Assembly: GCA_963969365.1 (NCBI GenBank)
Contig: OZ017753.1
Coordinates: 3,038,001-3,102,000 of the forward strand
Origin: Asterochloris sp. CNOR1
Taxonomy: Eukaryota; Chlorophyta; Trebouxiophyceae; Trebouxiales; Trebouxiaceae
Direction: 5' to 3'
Length of the DNA stretch: 64,000 nt
Position numbers and translations under genes: made by a program. This document shows, in pieces, positions 47,201 through 58,249 of this stretch. Under the pieces are notes generated by a model that was not told the DNA's origin, did not search any database, and saw only the letters and a list, made by a program, of their open reading frames with translations. How positions within the stretch are numbered: the first letter of the stretch is position 1; the number at the start of each line of letters is the position of its first letter.

Positions 47201-47281
47201 TGGAGTGGTGGCAATGGGGCTGGCAAAGTCCAGGTAGGGGCCTGGGTCCTGCGTGGGCAGCTCTTGCTGCTCCTTTGTCAT
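41238..47281 (-). CDS. Polytopic membrane protein with class-3 lipase domain
   Basis: Predicted multi-pass membrane acyl hydrolase; layout is several N-terminal transmembrane segments then a class-3 (Rhizomucor-type) lipase domain. The start is MTKEQQELPTQDPGP at 47281. Exons resolved in frame: 47281-47144, 47014-46934, 46847-46812, 46675-46572, 46313-46161, 45737-45564, then one starting at 45235. Membrane segments include IVLLAEAVALLSLVAEVSL, AASLYSAILVALWTFWLY, the ELILRSINVVCYLVPNVY region, YSSFAVMLVGTH, and two more around 44900-44650. The lipase part shows AFYWSRLVYHLS, GPRRIVLAFRGTAS, GRPMVHKG, nucleophile elbow GHSLGGALAQLAAYD (about 42560), YILGAPRVGN, Asp in NRGDPV, and His in HVSIAQHMMGAYRK (about 42020). 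The layout recalls sn-1 diacylglycerol lipases, but sequence alone does not prove substrate. Exons between about 45200 and 41238 and the 3' end are only partly resolved. Confidence 0.78.
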
Positions 47282-50200
47282 CTTAGGCAGCTGCCTGATC
47301 CGGTGGACTCGCTGCTGCTAAAGCACGAGACGGTGCACGGTACATCACTGCCCAATGGCCAGTCCGCAGGTAGATTACTACAATGAAGTTTCTTTCAGCA
47401 AGGAATTTCGGTGCTATCATTATGTCAGCTTCTTGAAGCTGATGCTGCGGGAAATCTGATGGAGTCTCCAAAGGTGCAATGACCGGGGCACTGCCTCAAG
47501 ATGGGGGAGAGGTCTGGCCACAGCTGTGGTTTGAATCTTCACATGTCTGCCCAGAGGGGGATGTAGGGGAAGCCGGCCGGCAAGGGCTGAACTGAGGCAT
47601 TGAATGGTGGCCAGGCCACTGAGTGCTGCGCTGATATTAGCCCAAGGAGCAGGGGCTCTATAGGCAGCAGGACTTTGAGGCTATGTCTTCCATTTGTTGT
47701 GCGCTCAGGCTTGTGCCTGTCCTTGCAATGCAGCAAGGCACCTGTGGCTGCCACCGTCTTGCATGCCATGGTCAGGTTGTGTCTCAGATGCTAGTCTTCC
47801 ATACCTGCTGTCTGCGGCAGATGCCTCTCTTGGTAAGCTGGCATTGCACCACTTCAGCTTCTGTGACAAGTGCCTTCAGGGCATGCCATGTCATGCTTTA
47901 GGTGCCATGACCTCTTGCGGCCAGCTGCTCCTGCAATGCCTCAGGCTGTCTGCTCAGGCACCAGCGGCAGTAACCAGGCAGGGTATGTACGTCATTGCAT
48001 CCCCTCTGAAGTGCAAGATTGCCAGGTGGAGCTGCTCAGAACGGCCACTGTGCCGTCAGCAAGCACAGCAACTACCAGGTCACAGCAGCTGATTCTCAGA
48101 ATGGGGGTTGTCAGCATCTCATAAGAAGGCAGTGTGACAGGACGGTTGTGCCAGCCACTGTGTGGCAGCCACGCTGAGGGCATTGGAGATGAGATATGTA
48201 GAGGCTCTCACACGTGTTGGGAGCCCCAATCACCGCAAGCCGGGCTTTTGAGAGACACACTGTGGCCAGCAGAAGACATAGCAGGCCTTGGTCCTTTGAG
48301 GACAAATTGGGCAGCGCATGACATCACCTGGCTGATGCTGCCTGCTTTCCAGGCATACCAGCAGCTAGGCCTGGCAACTGGGCTGGGCACTGCTGCCCTG
48401 CAACACCTCAGCTTTCTGGTACTGGGGTCTTGCTGCAGATGAGCCTTGCCCCTGTGCTTGGGGCTGAAGCCAGCTTGGCACCAAGCTGCCGCCCACACAG
48501 TGTCAAATTGCAGCCTCCAAGCCATTTCTTTGTTGGTAATGGGGCAAAGCTGTTGGAGGGATGGGCTGTGGCAGCTGCTCTTATGTAAATGCCCTGCACA
48601 GTTCCCCACAGGGTGCCAGCTTGCCAAGCGTCAAGTCTGTCAGCATGTTAAAAAGGTGCAGTGTTATTCATGCATCAAGGCAAGGAAGCAGCATCTGCCC
48701 GTCAAGGGCTGCATTACATGCTGGAGCATGCATGCCTGCTTCGCGCGCAAGGCGAAGTTGGACAAGTGCTGGTCTCACTGTCGCCTCAACAGAGCATGAC
48801 CTGCCAGGCTCCTAGTCACCTGGCCCTGAGGCGCTCCTCACGGTCCCTCTGGCGGTGGCAGACCTCAAAGCATACTGTTGCAGCAGCTGACCCAGAGCTC
48901 CTCCAGGGATACAAAGCGCTGCAGCTGCGCTATCATTTTGCCACCGCTGTGCAAAGCATCTGCATCTACGTGGTCTGCTCTAGCCACAGAGTGCAGCTGG
49001 AAGAACAGCGTGCGACACCTTCTGGCTCCACGCCCTACCTCTGCTGCATCATGAAGCGTGGCCCAATTAGGTCTTGAGCAGTGTCCAGCATGCGGGCTTC
49101 ACAAGAAGCACTGGTTGGTGCCAGCATGCGCTGAGCTGCCAGCCACCCTGCATGTGCAACTTTGACAGCTTAAAAGGAGCAACAACTGCAGCCGTAAAAC
49201 GCTGCCCAGTGGCGCTGAGAGACTTCCACGCGTGGACCTGCGGTCAGGTCGGCAGGCTACTGGTCCTGATTGTACCCTCACTCTGTAACAAGTATGGGGC
49301 CTCGCAACAAGCCAGCTCATCGCAGGCTGTCCACGAAAGACACCTTGCAATACATGAGCGAAAGCAACCTACGGGCGGAGGTGGCTGCTCATGGTCACTG
49401 TAGCTGTGGCAGTGGCCTGCTGAGAAATAGGTCTGTAATCGAGATCTGCTGGAGGAAAGGTACTGACAGCATATGCAGTTTCCAAACATCTGCAGCCTCT
49501 GGAGAATGGCAACAGCCAACATTGTCAACTGGCCAAGTTCATATAAAAGGTTTTCTTTAGAGCTCAGTCGAACATTACCGAATATCACAGGCCATGTGAC
49601 ACCCTGCAACGACCTAAGCCTAGTTTCTCAAATATCACATGCTATGGAATCATGTGTCAACAGCACCGGATACCAAGCTGCAGCCGAGGGTCCTGATTGG
49701 GCGGGGTCTTGCCCAGCAACGTCGGCAGTGTCACTTTATCAACCACTGGTAAGCAACACTCAGCTGGGATGCAGAAGTGGTACTCACAGAAGTCGGCTGC
49801 TCATAAAGCTTCCGCCGCCGTCATCAAAGGTTCATGCGGGGAGACGCAGACACTGAAGCCTGTGGGCTCAACTGACGCACTGAGCTTCTCAGCATGGACT
49901 AGTCATGCTCCTTGAGGAGCAGTGCACAGGAAGTGCCACCCTCTGTGGCCCCGGGCCCATTCATGAAGATTGGGTACCTCACGGTGCCTTCTGTCCCGGC
50001 CCAATCTAAATTCAGCATGCAAAGCTCTCAGGCACCAGGTTTTGGGTGGGACCTGCATGTCTCAGTGCATGAGGCCTCATGCAGACTACACAATGGCTGC
50101 TACAGCGGAGGGGGCCCCAGTGCAACCACCTGGGTCTGCAGGTCGCGGCAATACACTAAAGGCCCAGATCAAAGCAGATGCAGGGACTGCGCAAGGGCCC

Positions 50201-50811
50201 AACACCTGCTCTGGAGCACTGACACTTGCAAGGGGCAACAACATGCCAGAGGAGGTTGGCGGCACAGGCATGGAGGCCAAGCGCAAGCTCTGTACCTGAC
50301 CATGATGTTGGGAGCGCGGAGGTGCACTGATGTCAGCATCGAGTCATGCCGCATTAGGTGCTGGGTGCGAGTAAGCAGGCACCTTGCAGGTATATGCTCG
50401 AACAGGGTCAAGCGTGGCCCCCTGTCATCTGCATGCTGTGCCTGAGCATTCACACAGCAGCGAGACATGGCATTACTCCAGAATGGCTTGTGGTCTACTC
50501 TGTGTGCTGTGTTATATTAATAACCAGCAGCAGAAGTGCTGTTGCTTCTTGTGCTTGCTGGCAGCAAGAGCTGGCCCATGGTTTGGCTCTCAATCTGAGG
50601 TGACACAAAAGAATGACCTCGATATCTCACCTCCCAGACATGTTGAAAGGTGTCCAGAGGGCAAAGCTGAGCTCAATGGCAATCAGCCAGCATCCCACAC
50701 AGTGTCAAGGTTTCTGCTCAACAGTGGTTGATGGTGGAAAGCAACATGGCGCTCAGGACTGCCCTCATGAAGCATGTCTCTGCTGCAGCATGGATGATGA
50801 ACAATCAGAAT
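47282..50811. other. Unresolved 3.5-kb region, no gene assigned
   Basis: No recognised domain and no chain of in-frame exons on either strand. Coding-like islands: minus strand about 48120-47995 (CDLVVAVLADGTVAVLSSST, beta-propeller-like in feel); plus strand 49293-49380 (ATG then GPRNKPAHRRLSTKDTLQYM); plus strand about 49697-49907 (QKWYSQKSAAHKASAAVIKG); plus strand 50094-50299 (ATG, MAATAEGAPVQPPG). These may be pieces of one fast-evolving gene, decayed sequence, or chance. Confidence 0.3.
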
Positions 50812-53800
50812 TTACACACTTGGAGTGATGAACTTGTTGCAAGCTAAGTGCACAGCCGCAGGCGAGACATTGTTGCGGTGAATGCGATGTGCAGGTATGT
50901 CATCATGCTCCTCCACCCAGGGGAAAAACAAATTATGCAAGGTCTTCAGAAAGTCGTGCTTGTCCTGTGGCGCATGCTGCAACTCTTCTAGCTCAGTTTC
51001 AGTCATGCTTCCACGCCGCGTCTTGGCTGCCGTGACTGGGTCATCAGCAAATTTGGCACCACGATCGCTGAGACGTCCATTCGTGCAAACTGCCAGGATG
51101 GTGTAGAAAAGGGACTCCACACCAGTGCTGGGACTGTGGCTGCTGCCCCTCAACACATCGATGGCCATGTACATGGGGGTGCCCGTGAGCTTCCGGACCG
51201 GGCTTGAAGGGTTTGTGTCTGGCCAGCTTTCCACTACCTGCAAGTCAAACAAATAACATATGTGCCTGCTTGGTATGTCTGCAAAAGTGCACAAGAGGGC
51301 CTAGGGATTGACCACATGATGCTCATGGTCAGGTCTGTCCCAAGCCCACCTTGGCAGCACCAAAATCATAGAGCCAGCCGTGGCAGCCCTGCCTATCATC
51401 CAGGTAGCCAATGTTGTTTGGCGAGATGTCCCGATGTGCAATCATCAGCTTGGCCAGCTCCTCCACAGCATGAGCAATGTCAGAGGTGACCTGCGCGATC
51501 TGCTGCACAGGCAGCTTTGCTTCGAGCGGCTTGACCACTGGCTCCACCAGCACAGCCTGCCAGAGGTGTCAGCTATGGTGGAGCTGCCCAGTGGCCAGGA
51601 GGCGCACAAAGTTGGCACTTTGTGGTAGCAGCTTTAGGATTTTGGCCTGCACAGACGCAAACACAGGGCAGATCAAGACTCAGTGCTGGTCCCTGATCAC
51701 AATGCAAACTTTTCATCAGCACAGCCCTGCATTGGTAGTGGCTTTTAGAAACAAGGTTCCTGCTGTATGGTGACAGCAGCTGCAGATTTTTGACCTGCAC
51801 AAAGGCATGTACATGATAGGCTTGAGGAAGAGCTGGTCCCCCCTCAGGACAATGTCATGCCAGCAGTATCCCATGGACATGAATTCCACCTCCTTGTCAC
51901 TGAAGGCCAGCTTCAGCACTGCCTGACTGTCGCCGCACTCTGTCAGCTTTGCCTTGAAGACATAGCTGCTTTGCCTGGAAGGGGTGCTTGTTGACACAGT
52001 GCGATGTGCCAGGCGCCTGGTGCACTTAAATGCGTGGGTTCCCAGCCGGCCCTCTGGCATGAGTGCAGCCACAAAGCCCAGCTGAGCCAGCGAGGCAGCC
52101 AGAACGCGCGCCAGCATGTGCAGGCCAGGACAGTTCTGGTGCAGCCTGAGTGGCAGCTGGCCGCTGCTGCTGATGCTGCTGAAGTCTGCCAGCTCCCCAA
52201 AGCGCAAGCAAAACACCTCAACTGTGTCCATGGTGATGCTAACAGCATAGATGAAGCCTCGCTCTGGCTGCTGGAATTGCACAATGCTAGCTGTCTCCAC
52301 CAGCTGCCAAAAAGCCGCGTCTGCATCTTTCTCCTCAAGCTTGACCTTAATGGGCACAACCAGCTGCGACCAGAGGCGATCATTGCCAGCCAGGCCTGAG
52401 CAGTTGATCTGCTTTCTGGGGTGTTGCAAATAGGTGCTGGCATGGGTGTCTGCGAGCACTAAGCCTGTTCCGCTAAGCGCTTGCTGCATTTCAGTCAGCA
52501 GCTCCATTGCTGCAGGTTGCATGTGCTTGGCCTCCCTGAGATCATCCTTCCCCTTGTACCGCATGGTGATGCGGCGCAGAGCGGCATCTCTCTCTGCTGC
52601 AGGCGGCAAGGCTTGGTGCTGGTCACCCCCAGAAGCTCGTGCAGCAGCAAAGCCACTTGCTAGGGCGCACATTGTGAAGGCAGGCAGGTGTGTCTGCGGC
52701 TGCACAACATGGGCAATCAACTGATATCTTCTGAAGAGGAGAGTTGTGCTGCAGACACAACATCTGTTGCGGACACACACCTCGACGTTTTTTGGTGCTT
52801 TGTGGAGTAGGGGGCGGGTCCCAGAAGTCCTGCAGTCTCTTCACCACTGCTTGCATGCTGGCTGCAGGGACATCTGGAAGCTCGTCAAGAAATGTGCTCC
52901 CTGTTTGTACCTGCCCTCTGCGTTCCTGCAATCAATCACAAGTCCTGCATGAGCTGTGCGCAGCTCCTTGCAGGCTGCACAGCAAGGTGCCGTCAACTCA
53001 AACAATTAGCTGCTTGTTCATAGCGAATTGCTTTAACTCCCTTACCTTCCCAACTTCTGCCTCTCGTTGGGATGAGTTCGCTGCACGGTTGCTGGCTATC
53101 TTCACTTCCTTCAGTGCATAGCCCAGCCGACTTACTTCCGACTCCAGCTCCGTCACACGATGTTCATTGCTGCCTGCAGCAGGGAGGCTGCTTCACCAAG
53201 CCCCTACTGCAGCATGTTTCTCATCATCTCAGGGCAATCCAGACGACACAACGCTAATAGCAGATGAGTGCCTCCAGCAAGTGCCCGTCAAGGTAGCTCT
53301 GCTGCTTCACACAAAGTAAGTTGCCCACACGCGCTAAGGCTTGACTGCGCCCACCGGTCGCGGATGGAAAACCTGAGCACCGTACTCTGCAAGATGACAC
53401 TCCCACCTGTGCGCTCAAGCCTCCGCCTCAGAGGGTCCATGGGGTCTTGTCAAGGTCAGAACAGGGCACCCACCTGCTGCCTCACACTGCGCAAGACACC
53501 TGACAGTCCTGGCGCACACCTCTAACAGCTGCTGCCCAACCAGCAGGTGCCCCATTGCCCTCTGCTCTGCTCATGCGGACCAGCCCAGCAGGTGAAGCAC
53601 AGCTATTAACCTGGGCTCAATATGAGGAGGGAGCACATGAACACCCTGGACAGTGTCCTGCACAAGGCATGCTGCCCGCTGCCGCGCACCATGCTAAACA
53701 AGGCCTGCAAAATCTGACAAAGCATCCTTCTCAGCAGATGTCCCATGGCCCAGCAGGCCATATATCGCGTGCAGTAGCTGCCTGTGGAACCAGACCAAGA

Positions 53801-54404
53801 TAAAGCCATCTGCAGGCCACCTGCAGCAGTCGCAAGCTGCCGCCATGCAATACATGAAGTCTGCAGCTCCAGAGAAAAGCAGCCCATGCACTCGTCCTCA
53901 TTCAAACCCGGCAAAAACGCCTAGGAGATCTGCTTACCTCCTCATGCTGCCCTCAGATCCTGCTACAGCAGGCAAGCCGGCAGATCAACCAGAGCACCAG
54001 CAGATGTCACTGGTGGGCGAGCATCCCCAGGTCCTGCTGGCAGGGACCTGAAGAGCACCTCCCGCACATTGCATGCTGTTCCACACCATCAAATCATGCT
54101 CACCCCTATGTGCTGCGCTCCTGCAGGCAAACCTAGCATGTGATCCCTGCTGCCACGTGTTACGCAGGACAACACCTGCAGCGCTGTTGCACCCCCACTC
54201 ACTTGCTGCCGTCCCTGCCAGGCGGGCCTCCTTCTCCAGCAGCGCTTTCCTGTCCTCCCGCAGTGCGGCCATGTACTTGCGCAGGTCGCGCAGACCCTGG
54301 GCGTCCTCACAGCTCTCCAGCAACCCCCTCGTCTCCTCAACCTCTTTAATGGCCTTGACCAGCTCCATGGCGACCTCTGCCGCGAGGCCTGGAGTGCCCG
54401 CCAT
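50812..54404 (-). CDS. FunK1-like protein kinase with coiled-coil and nuclease-like N-terminal region
   Basis: Predicted protein kinase of the type described in fungi as FunK1. The likely start is 54404 (MAGTPGLAAEVAMELVKAIK), first exon 54404-54203, alpha-helical and Glu/Lys/Leu-rich. Another coiled-coil piece is at about 53175-53046 (VTELESEVSRLGYALKEVK). The exon near 52670-51800 carries LWSQLVVPIKVKLEEKD then FWQLVETASIVQFQQPERGF, the position and pattern of the nuclease-like fold (V.(E)VK...QL..YA....QP.R.F) that precedes the kinase in this family. Kinase motifs follow on later exons: AKILKLLPQSANFVRLL, VEPVVKPL, catalytic loop HRDISPNNIG (about 51420), YDFGAAKV, KLTGTPMYMAIDVL, then GVESLFYTILAVC. 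HRD, N and DFG are intact, so activity is plausible. The acid in the nuclease-like E-x-K position reads Ile/Lys, so nuclease activity is doubtful. Exon edges in 54200-52900 are approximate. It neighbours a retroelement remnant and a Crypton. Confidence 0.72.
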
Positions 54405-54712
54405 CTGCAGGCAATGAAGCCATCTGGTGAATTAAGCCATCCATAAGTGGATGGCTTCAGCCAGCAGCGACATGTCCTCGCTGCTGCATTCCAACTCTTA
54501 CCTGGAATGCGGTCACTAATCCCAGCGGTGGCAACTGGCTTCAGGCTGCGATCTCCACGGCTGCTGCATGGCCAGTTTTCCTCTGTCTGCTCAAGCGGTC
54601 TTTCGATGCAGAAGGGCAGCCTGCCATGCCCTTCCCGACCTAATGATGATGATGATTTAAATTTAAAGTCCGTAGCCTCAATGCACGGGCATAGGACTAT
54701 GATCATTTCATC

Positions 54713-55085
54713 CTACCAATGAACTTTGCTGAAGGTGTAGGGGTACAAAAAGAAGCAGTACAGGCATATCAAGCAGGTCACTGTACTTGGCTGGTAAAGA
54801 GGGAGCCGGCGCTCATAGCAGGCCTTGGCACTGTGCTGGGCTTCATCACCACGTTGGACTGCTAGCTGAGGTTGCTGCCCGAAATGCAAACACCCTGGAT
54901 CATGTATGGCTTTCACCCTCAATCTCATTCGGTGACCCACAGATTCGGCATGTCCGGTCCTCTCGCTTGAGCTGGGGCAATAGGTATCGCCCAGTCTGTA
55001 CGCGCAGCTGGTGGCTGCTGCACCTGATGCTGGCATAGGCTCTGCGTAGCCTGAAGCCTCTGATCCTGGTCAGGTATGTCTGCAT
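54713..55085 (-). mobile_element. Non-LTR retrotransposon C-terminal remnant
   Basis: Minus-strand frame containing RVQTGRYLLPQLKREDRTCR, then a CRIC..(13)..H arrangement (EIEGESHT). This resembles the C-terminal cysteine/histidine tail following the reverse transcriptase in many LINE-like elements (pattern TGRY..(I)PREERLC..C......E.H). No reverse transcriptase core (YxDD) or endonuclease is present in this window, so the copy is truncated. The strand is opposite to the Crypton that follows. Confidence 0.55.
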
Positions 55086-55141
55086 GGCATAGGCCGTTGA
55101 GAGCGCCTAAAGTATGCCCCCAACACCTAAGAAACATCGAT

Positions 55142-55209
55142 TCCCTCTTCGGAGGGAGGGCTAGCCTTCGGGCTTATGAATCACTATGTTTAGAAATTTC
55201 GATTTCTAA
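55142..55209. repeat. Three successive TTCG-tetraloop hairpins
   Basis: Three perfect inverted repeats with TTCG loops: TCCCTC-TTCG-GAGGGA (55142-55157, 6-bp stem), AGCC-TTCG-GGCT (55163-55174, 4-bp stem), TTAGAAAT-TTCG-ATTTCTAA (55190-55209, 8-bp stem). The sequence just after (to about 55250) is clearly AT-richer than the rest of the window. Loops of this kind are typical of dispersed palindromic repeats in algal organelle genomes and of structured RNA ends. Confidence 0.8.
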
Positions 55210-55261
55210 TCACATTATCATTACAATTGATGTTTTACGTAAGTTCCCCAGATCCATCTTT

Positions 55262-58249
55262 ATGCATGACTACCAAGTGCCATCTGCTCAGTACAGCAGC
55301 TACATCAACCATGTTATCAGCCTGGGGCTGGCTGGGGACTACATAGCACAACTGCATGGCAGCTGCTCCCCAGACAGCCCCCCTTCCCTCAGAGCGGCTA
55401 TTGATCAAGCCTGCAGACACTTGTCTGGAGTTGTGGATGATCTCCAGCCAGTGCCGGTCTCTGCCCCTGATGTGCACAGTTTAGAAAATTTGGGGCAGCC
55501 GAATGGAGCACCAGTCCCAGACGCAGCAGTTGGCTTGGCAGCAGCCATGCCTAACACTCCTGAAGAGGAAGCTCGTGTTCTTAAGTTGACCCAGCTCATC
55601 GATGCCTGTCATGGTGCAGCCAGGCCACAGAACACAGTCCAGGCTGAAAACTCAGCTGCCAGGCTCTGGAAGGTAGGCGGTGCATGGCCTTTACTCCTGT
55701 TCTAATGACGCCCTTGATACTTTCAAGGCAATGTCACTTACACACACGCAAAGATCTTGCAGAGATACTGTGAGCAGGAGGCGCACCAATACCCTGATGG
55801 CGACCCTCATGTCCCAGGCCAAAGTTCTTGAGTTCTCGATGTGGCTTGTAGATGAGGCAGTTCAAGAGAATGGTGCTCACTACTCGTTCAGCAGTGTGGG
55901 GTGAGAAGCCCCTCCACTGCTGTGTCCGAGCTGCACTCAAGTCTTGCCATCCCAACCTTTGGCCTGGTGTGTGCAGCGATTATCTATGCCACCTCAAGGA
56001 AGTCCGCAGAGAGCAGTACTCACAGGGCCGCATCACCTCAGATGTACCCGCACCCCTGGAGATCCAGGCAATCAGGGACTTGGTCAGTGCACGTGGCAAG
56101 GAGATGCAGGCTGAGAACCTTGATGCCCAAGTGGCAGCTCAGGTGTGTGTATGGACCTGGTCAGGGCATGTTGTGCAAACAAAATGATGGCGTTGTCTGA
56201 CCTCAGCTTGTTGCTTGCATCTGCAGGTGGATGCCGCACTGAGTGCAGAGCAGCTTCGCCAGTCCCTGCAAGCAGCTTTCCAGCAGAAGCAGTGGCAGTG
56301 GGCCTATCTGCTGAGGATGGCAATGACATTCATGCCAGCCACACTGGGCTGCTCTGATGACCTGCGCAAGCTTCCCTGGAGCTGCCTGGCACTGAGTACT
56401 CAGGATGGCGTAGGCCCAGTACCCTCTGTGGCAATCCTCTGTGGAAGCATGCAGGGGAAGACTGTGAAGCCTGGGCAGATGGATATTCCTGGAGTCGTCA
56501 GGTATGCGCGACCATGCTGTCAGACGCAATTGGGCAGTGTGCTGCAGTTCTCAGAGTTTATGCCTCCTCTGCCACAGGTACCGAGACCATCGCATCTGTC
56601 CTCAGGCAGCGCTTGCCGACCTGGCTGTCGCCACCTTCCACAGGGGCATCAAACTTGAGGATCTGACCAAGTTCATTGTTGCCGCCCCTAGCATGCAGGG
56701 GAATCAGCCCAAGAGTGGGGAGACCCTCAATGTACACCTTCGGCAGGCTTTTGATCTTGCTGGTGAGCCAGTATGTCGATGCTACAGCATTTGGACATGG
56801 CTGTCGGTGACATCTGTGGCGTTTTACACCGCAGGCGTGCCCTGTGGCAGGCTTGATGGGTAAGGGAAAGTCAGCCACAAGTTTAAGAAGCATGGTGTGG
56901 AGGCGGCTAAGAGCGTGGGCATCAACAAAGCGGAGATCAAGATGGCGGCAAGGTATGCAACGCAGCCCATCGTTTGCATTCTGAACAGGATTGTCCCCAG
57001 CTGACCTTGCAGGCATGAGTCCGACACCACAGACCTGTATTGCATCTTTGACCCGGACACAGCCCACAGGCTGGCTGGTTGGGGACGAGACTGGACAGAG
57101 AATCATCGTCTGGGCCAGGCTGATTTCCGGGTAAGATCACCGCAGTGCCAGCGCTTCTCACGCAAATCACCAAGATTGGGGGATGGGGGGACTGATCCAC
57201 TTGTGTTCTGCAGGCCAAGGAGGATGTGCTGGACTGCATCATCCCAGGCTTGACAGTGCTCCTGCGCCAAGCTGGCATGCATTGCCACCCTGCACATCCT
57301 TTGCTGGCATCCTTACGGGCCATCGACCACCTGCGGCAGGTGTTTGTGCAGAATGCCAGCTTGAGGATTAAGTCAAATGGGGACCAGTGGCTCCGCACCA
57401 TCCCGCCAGCCGCCAGTCGCCTTCTGCAGAGCGCTGTAGGCAAGCAGCTGCGGCAGGAGACATGGGACAAACACGTTGCAGCTGAGGCAATTCTCAGCCA
57501 AAAGCTTGAGTTCTTCACCAACCCAATGGTGAGCGCTGCGGCCCCTAGGTGTTGTAACCAAGCATGCATTGCTCTGAACCTTTGCCCTTCCATGTCGCAA
57601 GCTTTCTTATTCAAGGCGCTGAGTGGACAGGAGGCCACGCCTATGCCTTCTGCCCCTGTGGCGATGCTGCCTCAGGTGCCTCTTTCTGGTGTTCAGCCCC
57701 CAGCATCAGCCAAACCCATGCCGTTGGTGCCTCTGGCTTCACAGGCCAGCTATGGCGTTACTCTGCCGCCTCAGTCCCTCAGTGTGCTGAGCGCCCCAGA
57801 TGAGAGGGACTCCTTTTGGTTCGAGAAGCAGGTGTGCAGTCAATTGCCTTTGAGCTTGAGAGCGCCTGCGTATTGGTCAGATCTTTTCCCCTTGTAAAAT
57901 GCAGGTCTGGAAGCTCTCAGATTTCAAAACAGTCCCCGAAGCATTTGAGGCGTTCTCCAAGATCTCAGCGGTGCCTTCAGACCACCGCAGGTGGCATGGC
58001 AGCAAGAAGGAAGCAAGAGCCAGCAGCATGGCCTTCTCAAGATTCAAGAATGGCCTTGCTGCTGAGGTCAGGAACCGCATGGATGCCCTGGGAAGCACCA
58101 TGGCAGCTGTTGTCGGGGCTTTAGAGATGGAACGCGAGTGCATCCCCGCCACCAGGACAGTCAGCTCACTGCAGCAGCTATGCAGCAGGTACAGCAGTGA
58201 TTCCAAGCTGCTTGGCAAGCGTAAGCAGAGCAGCTTAGCAAGCCTTTGA
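55262..58249 (+). CDS. Crypton-type tyrosine recombinase, probably degenerate
   Basis: Transposase-like tyrosine recombinase with the Crypton arrangement: YR domain then a C-terminal GCR1_C-like DNA-binding region. Exons: 55262-55672, 55728-55900, 55977-56142, 56227-56501, 56578-56762, 56835-56952, 57013-57130, 57214-57528, 57616-57831, 57905-58249. Catalytic box I is CSDDLRKLPW with the expected Arg. Box II reads VSHKFKKHGVEAAKSVG, where the usual H-x-x-R is H-x-x-Lys. Next are AARHESDTTDLYCIF with the presumed nucleophile Tyr, and HRLAGWGRDW. The C-terminal part (FWFEKQVWKLSDFKTVPEAF, later RRWHGSKKEAR) resembles GCR1_C. With the best acceptor (CCGCAG, 56834) an in-frame TAA occurs at 56861-56863. 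A poor alternative acceptor (GGAAAG, 56870) would restore VSHKF without the stop. The start ATG at 55262 is provisional, since the frame is open upstream through the TTCG-hairpin patch. Confidence 0.75.

Noticed and set aside
47992-48183. Beta-propeller (ELP1-like) gene on the minus strand
   Set aside because: A single island (CDLVVAVLADGTVAVL) with no neighbouring in-frame exons that match the family.
55076-55261. Longer N-terminus for the recombinase starting at 55076
   Set aside because: It would translate the TTCG-hairpin, AT-rich patch, which looks like inserted or structural DNA rather than coding sequence; kept only as a caveat.
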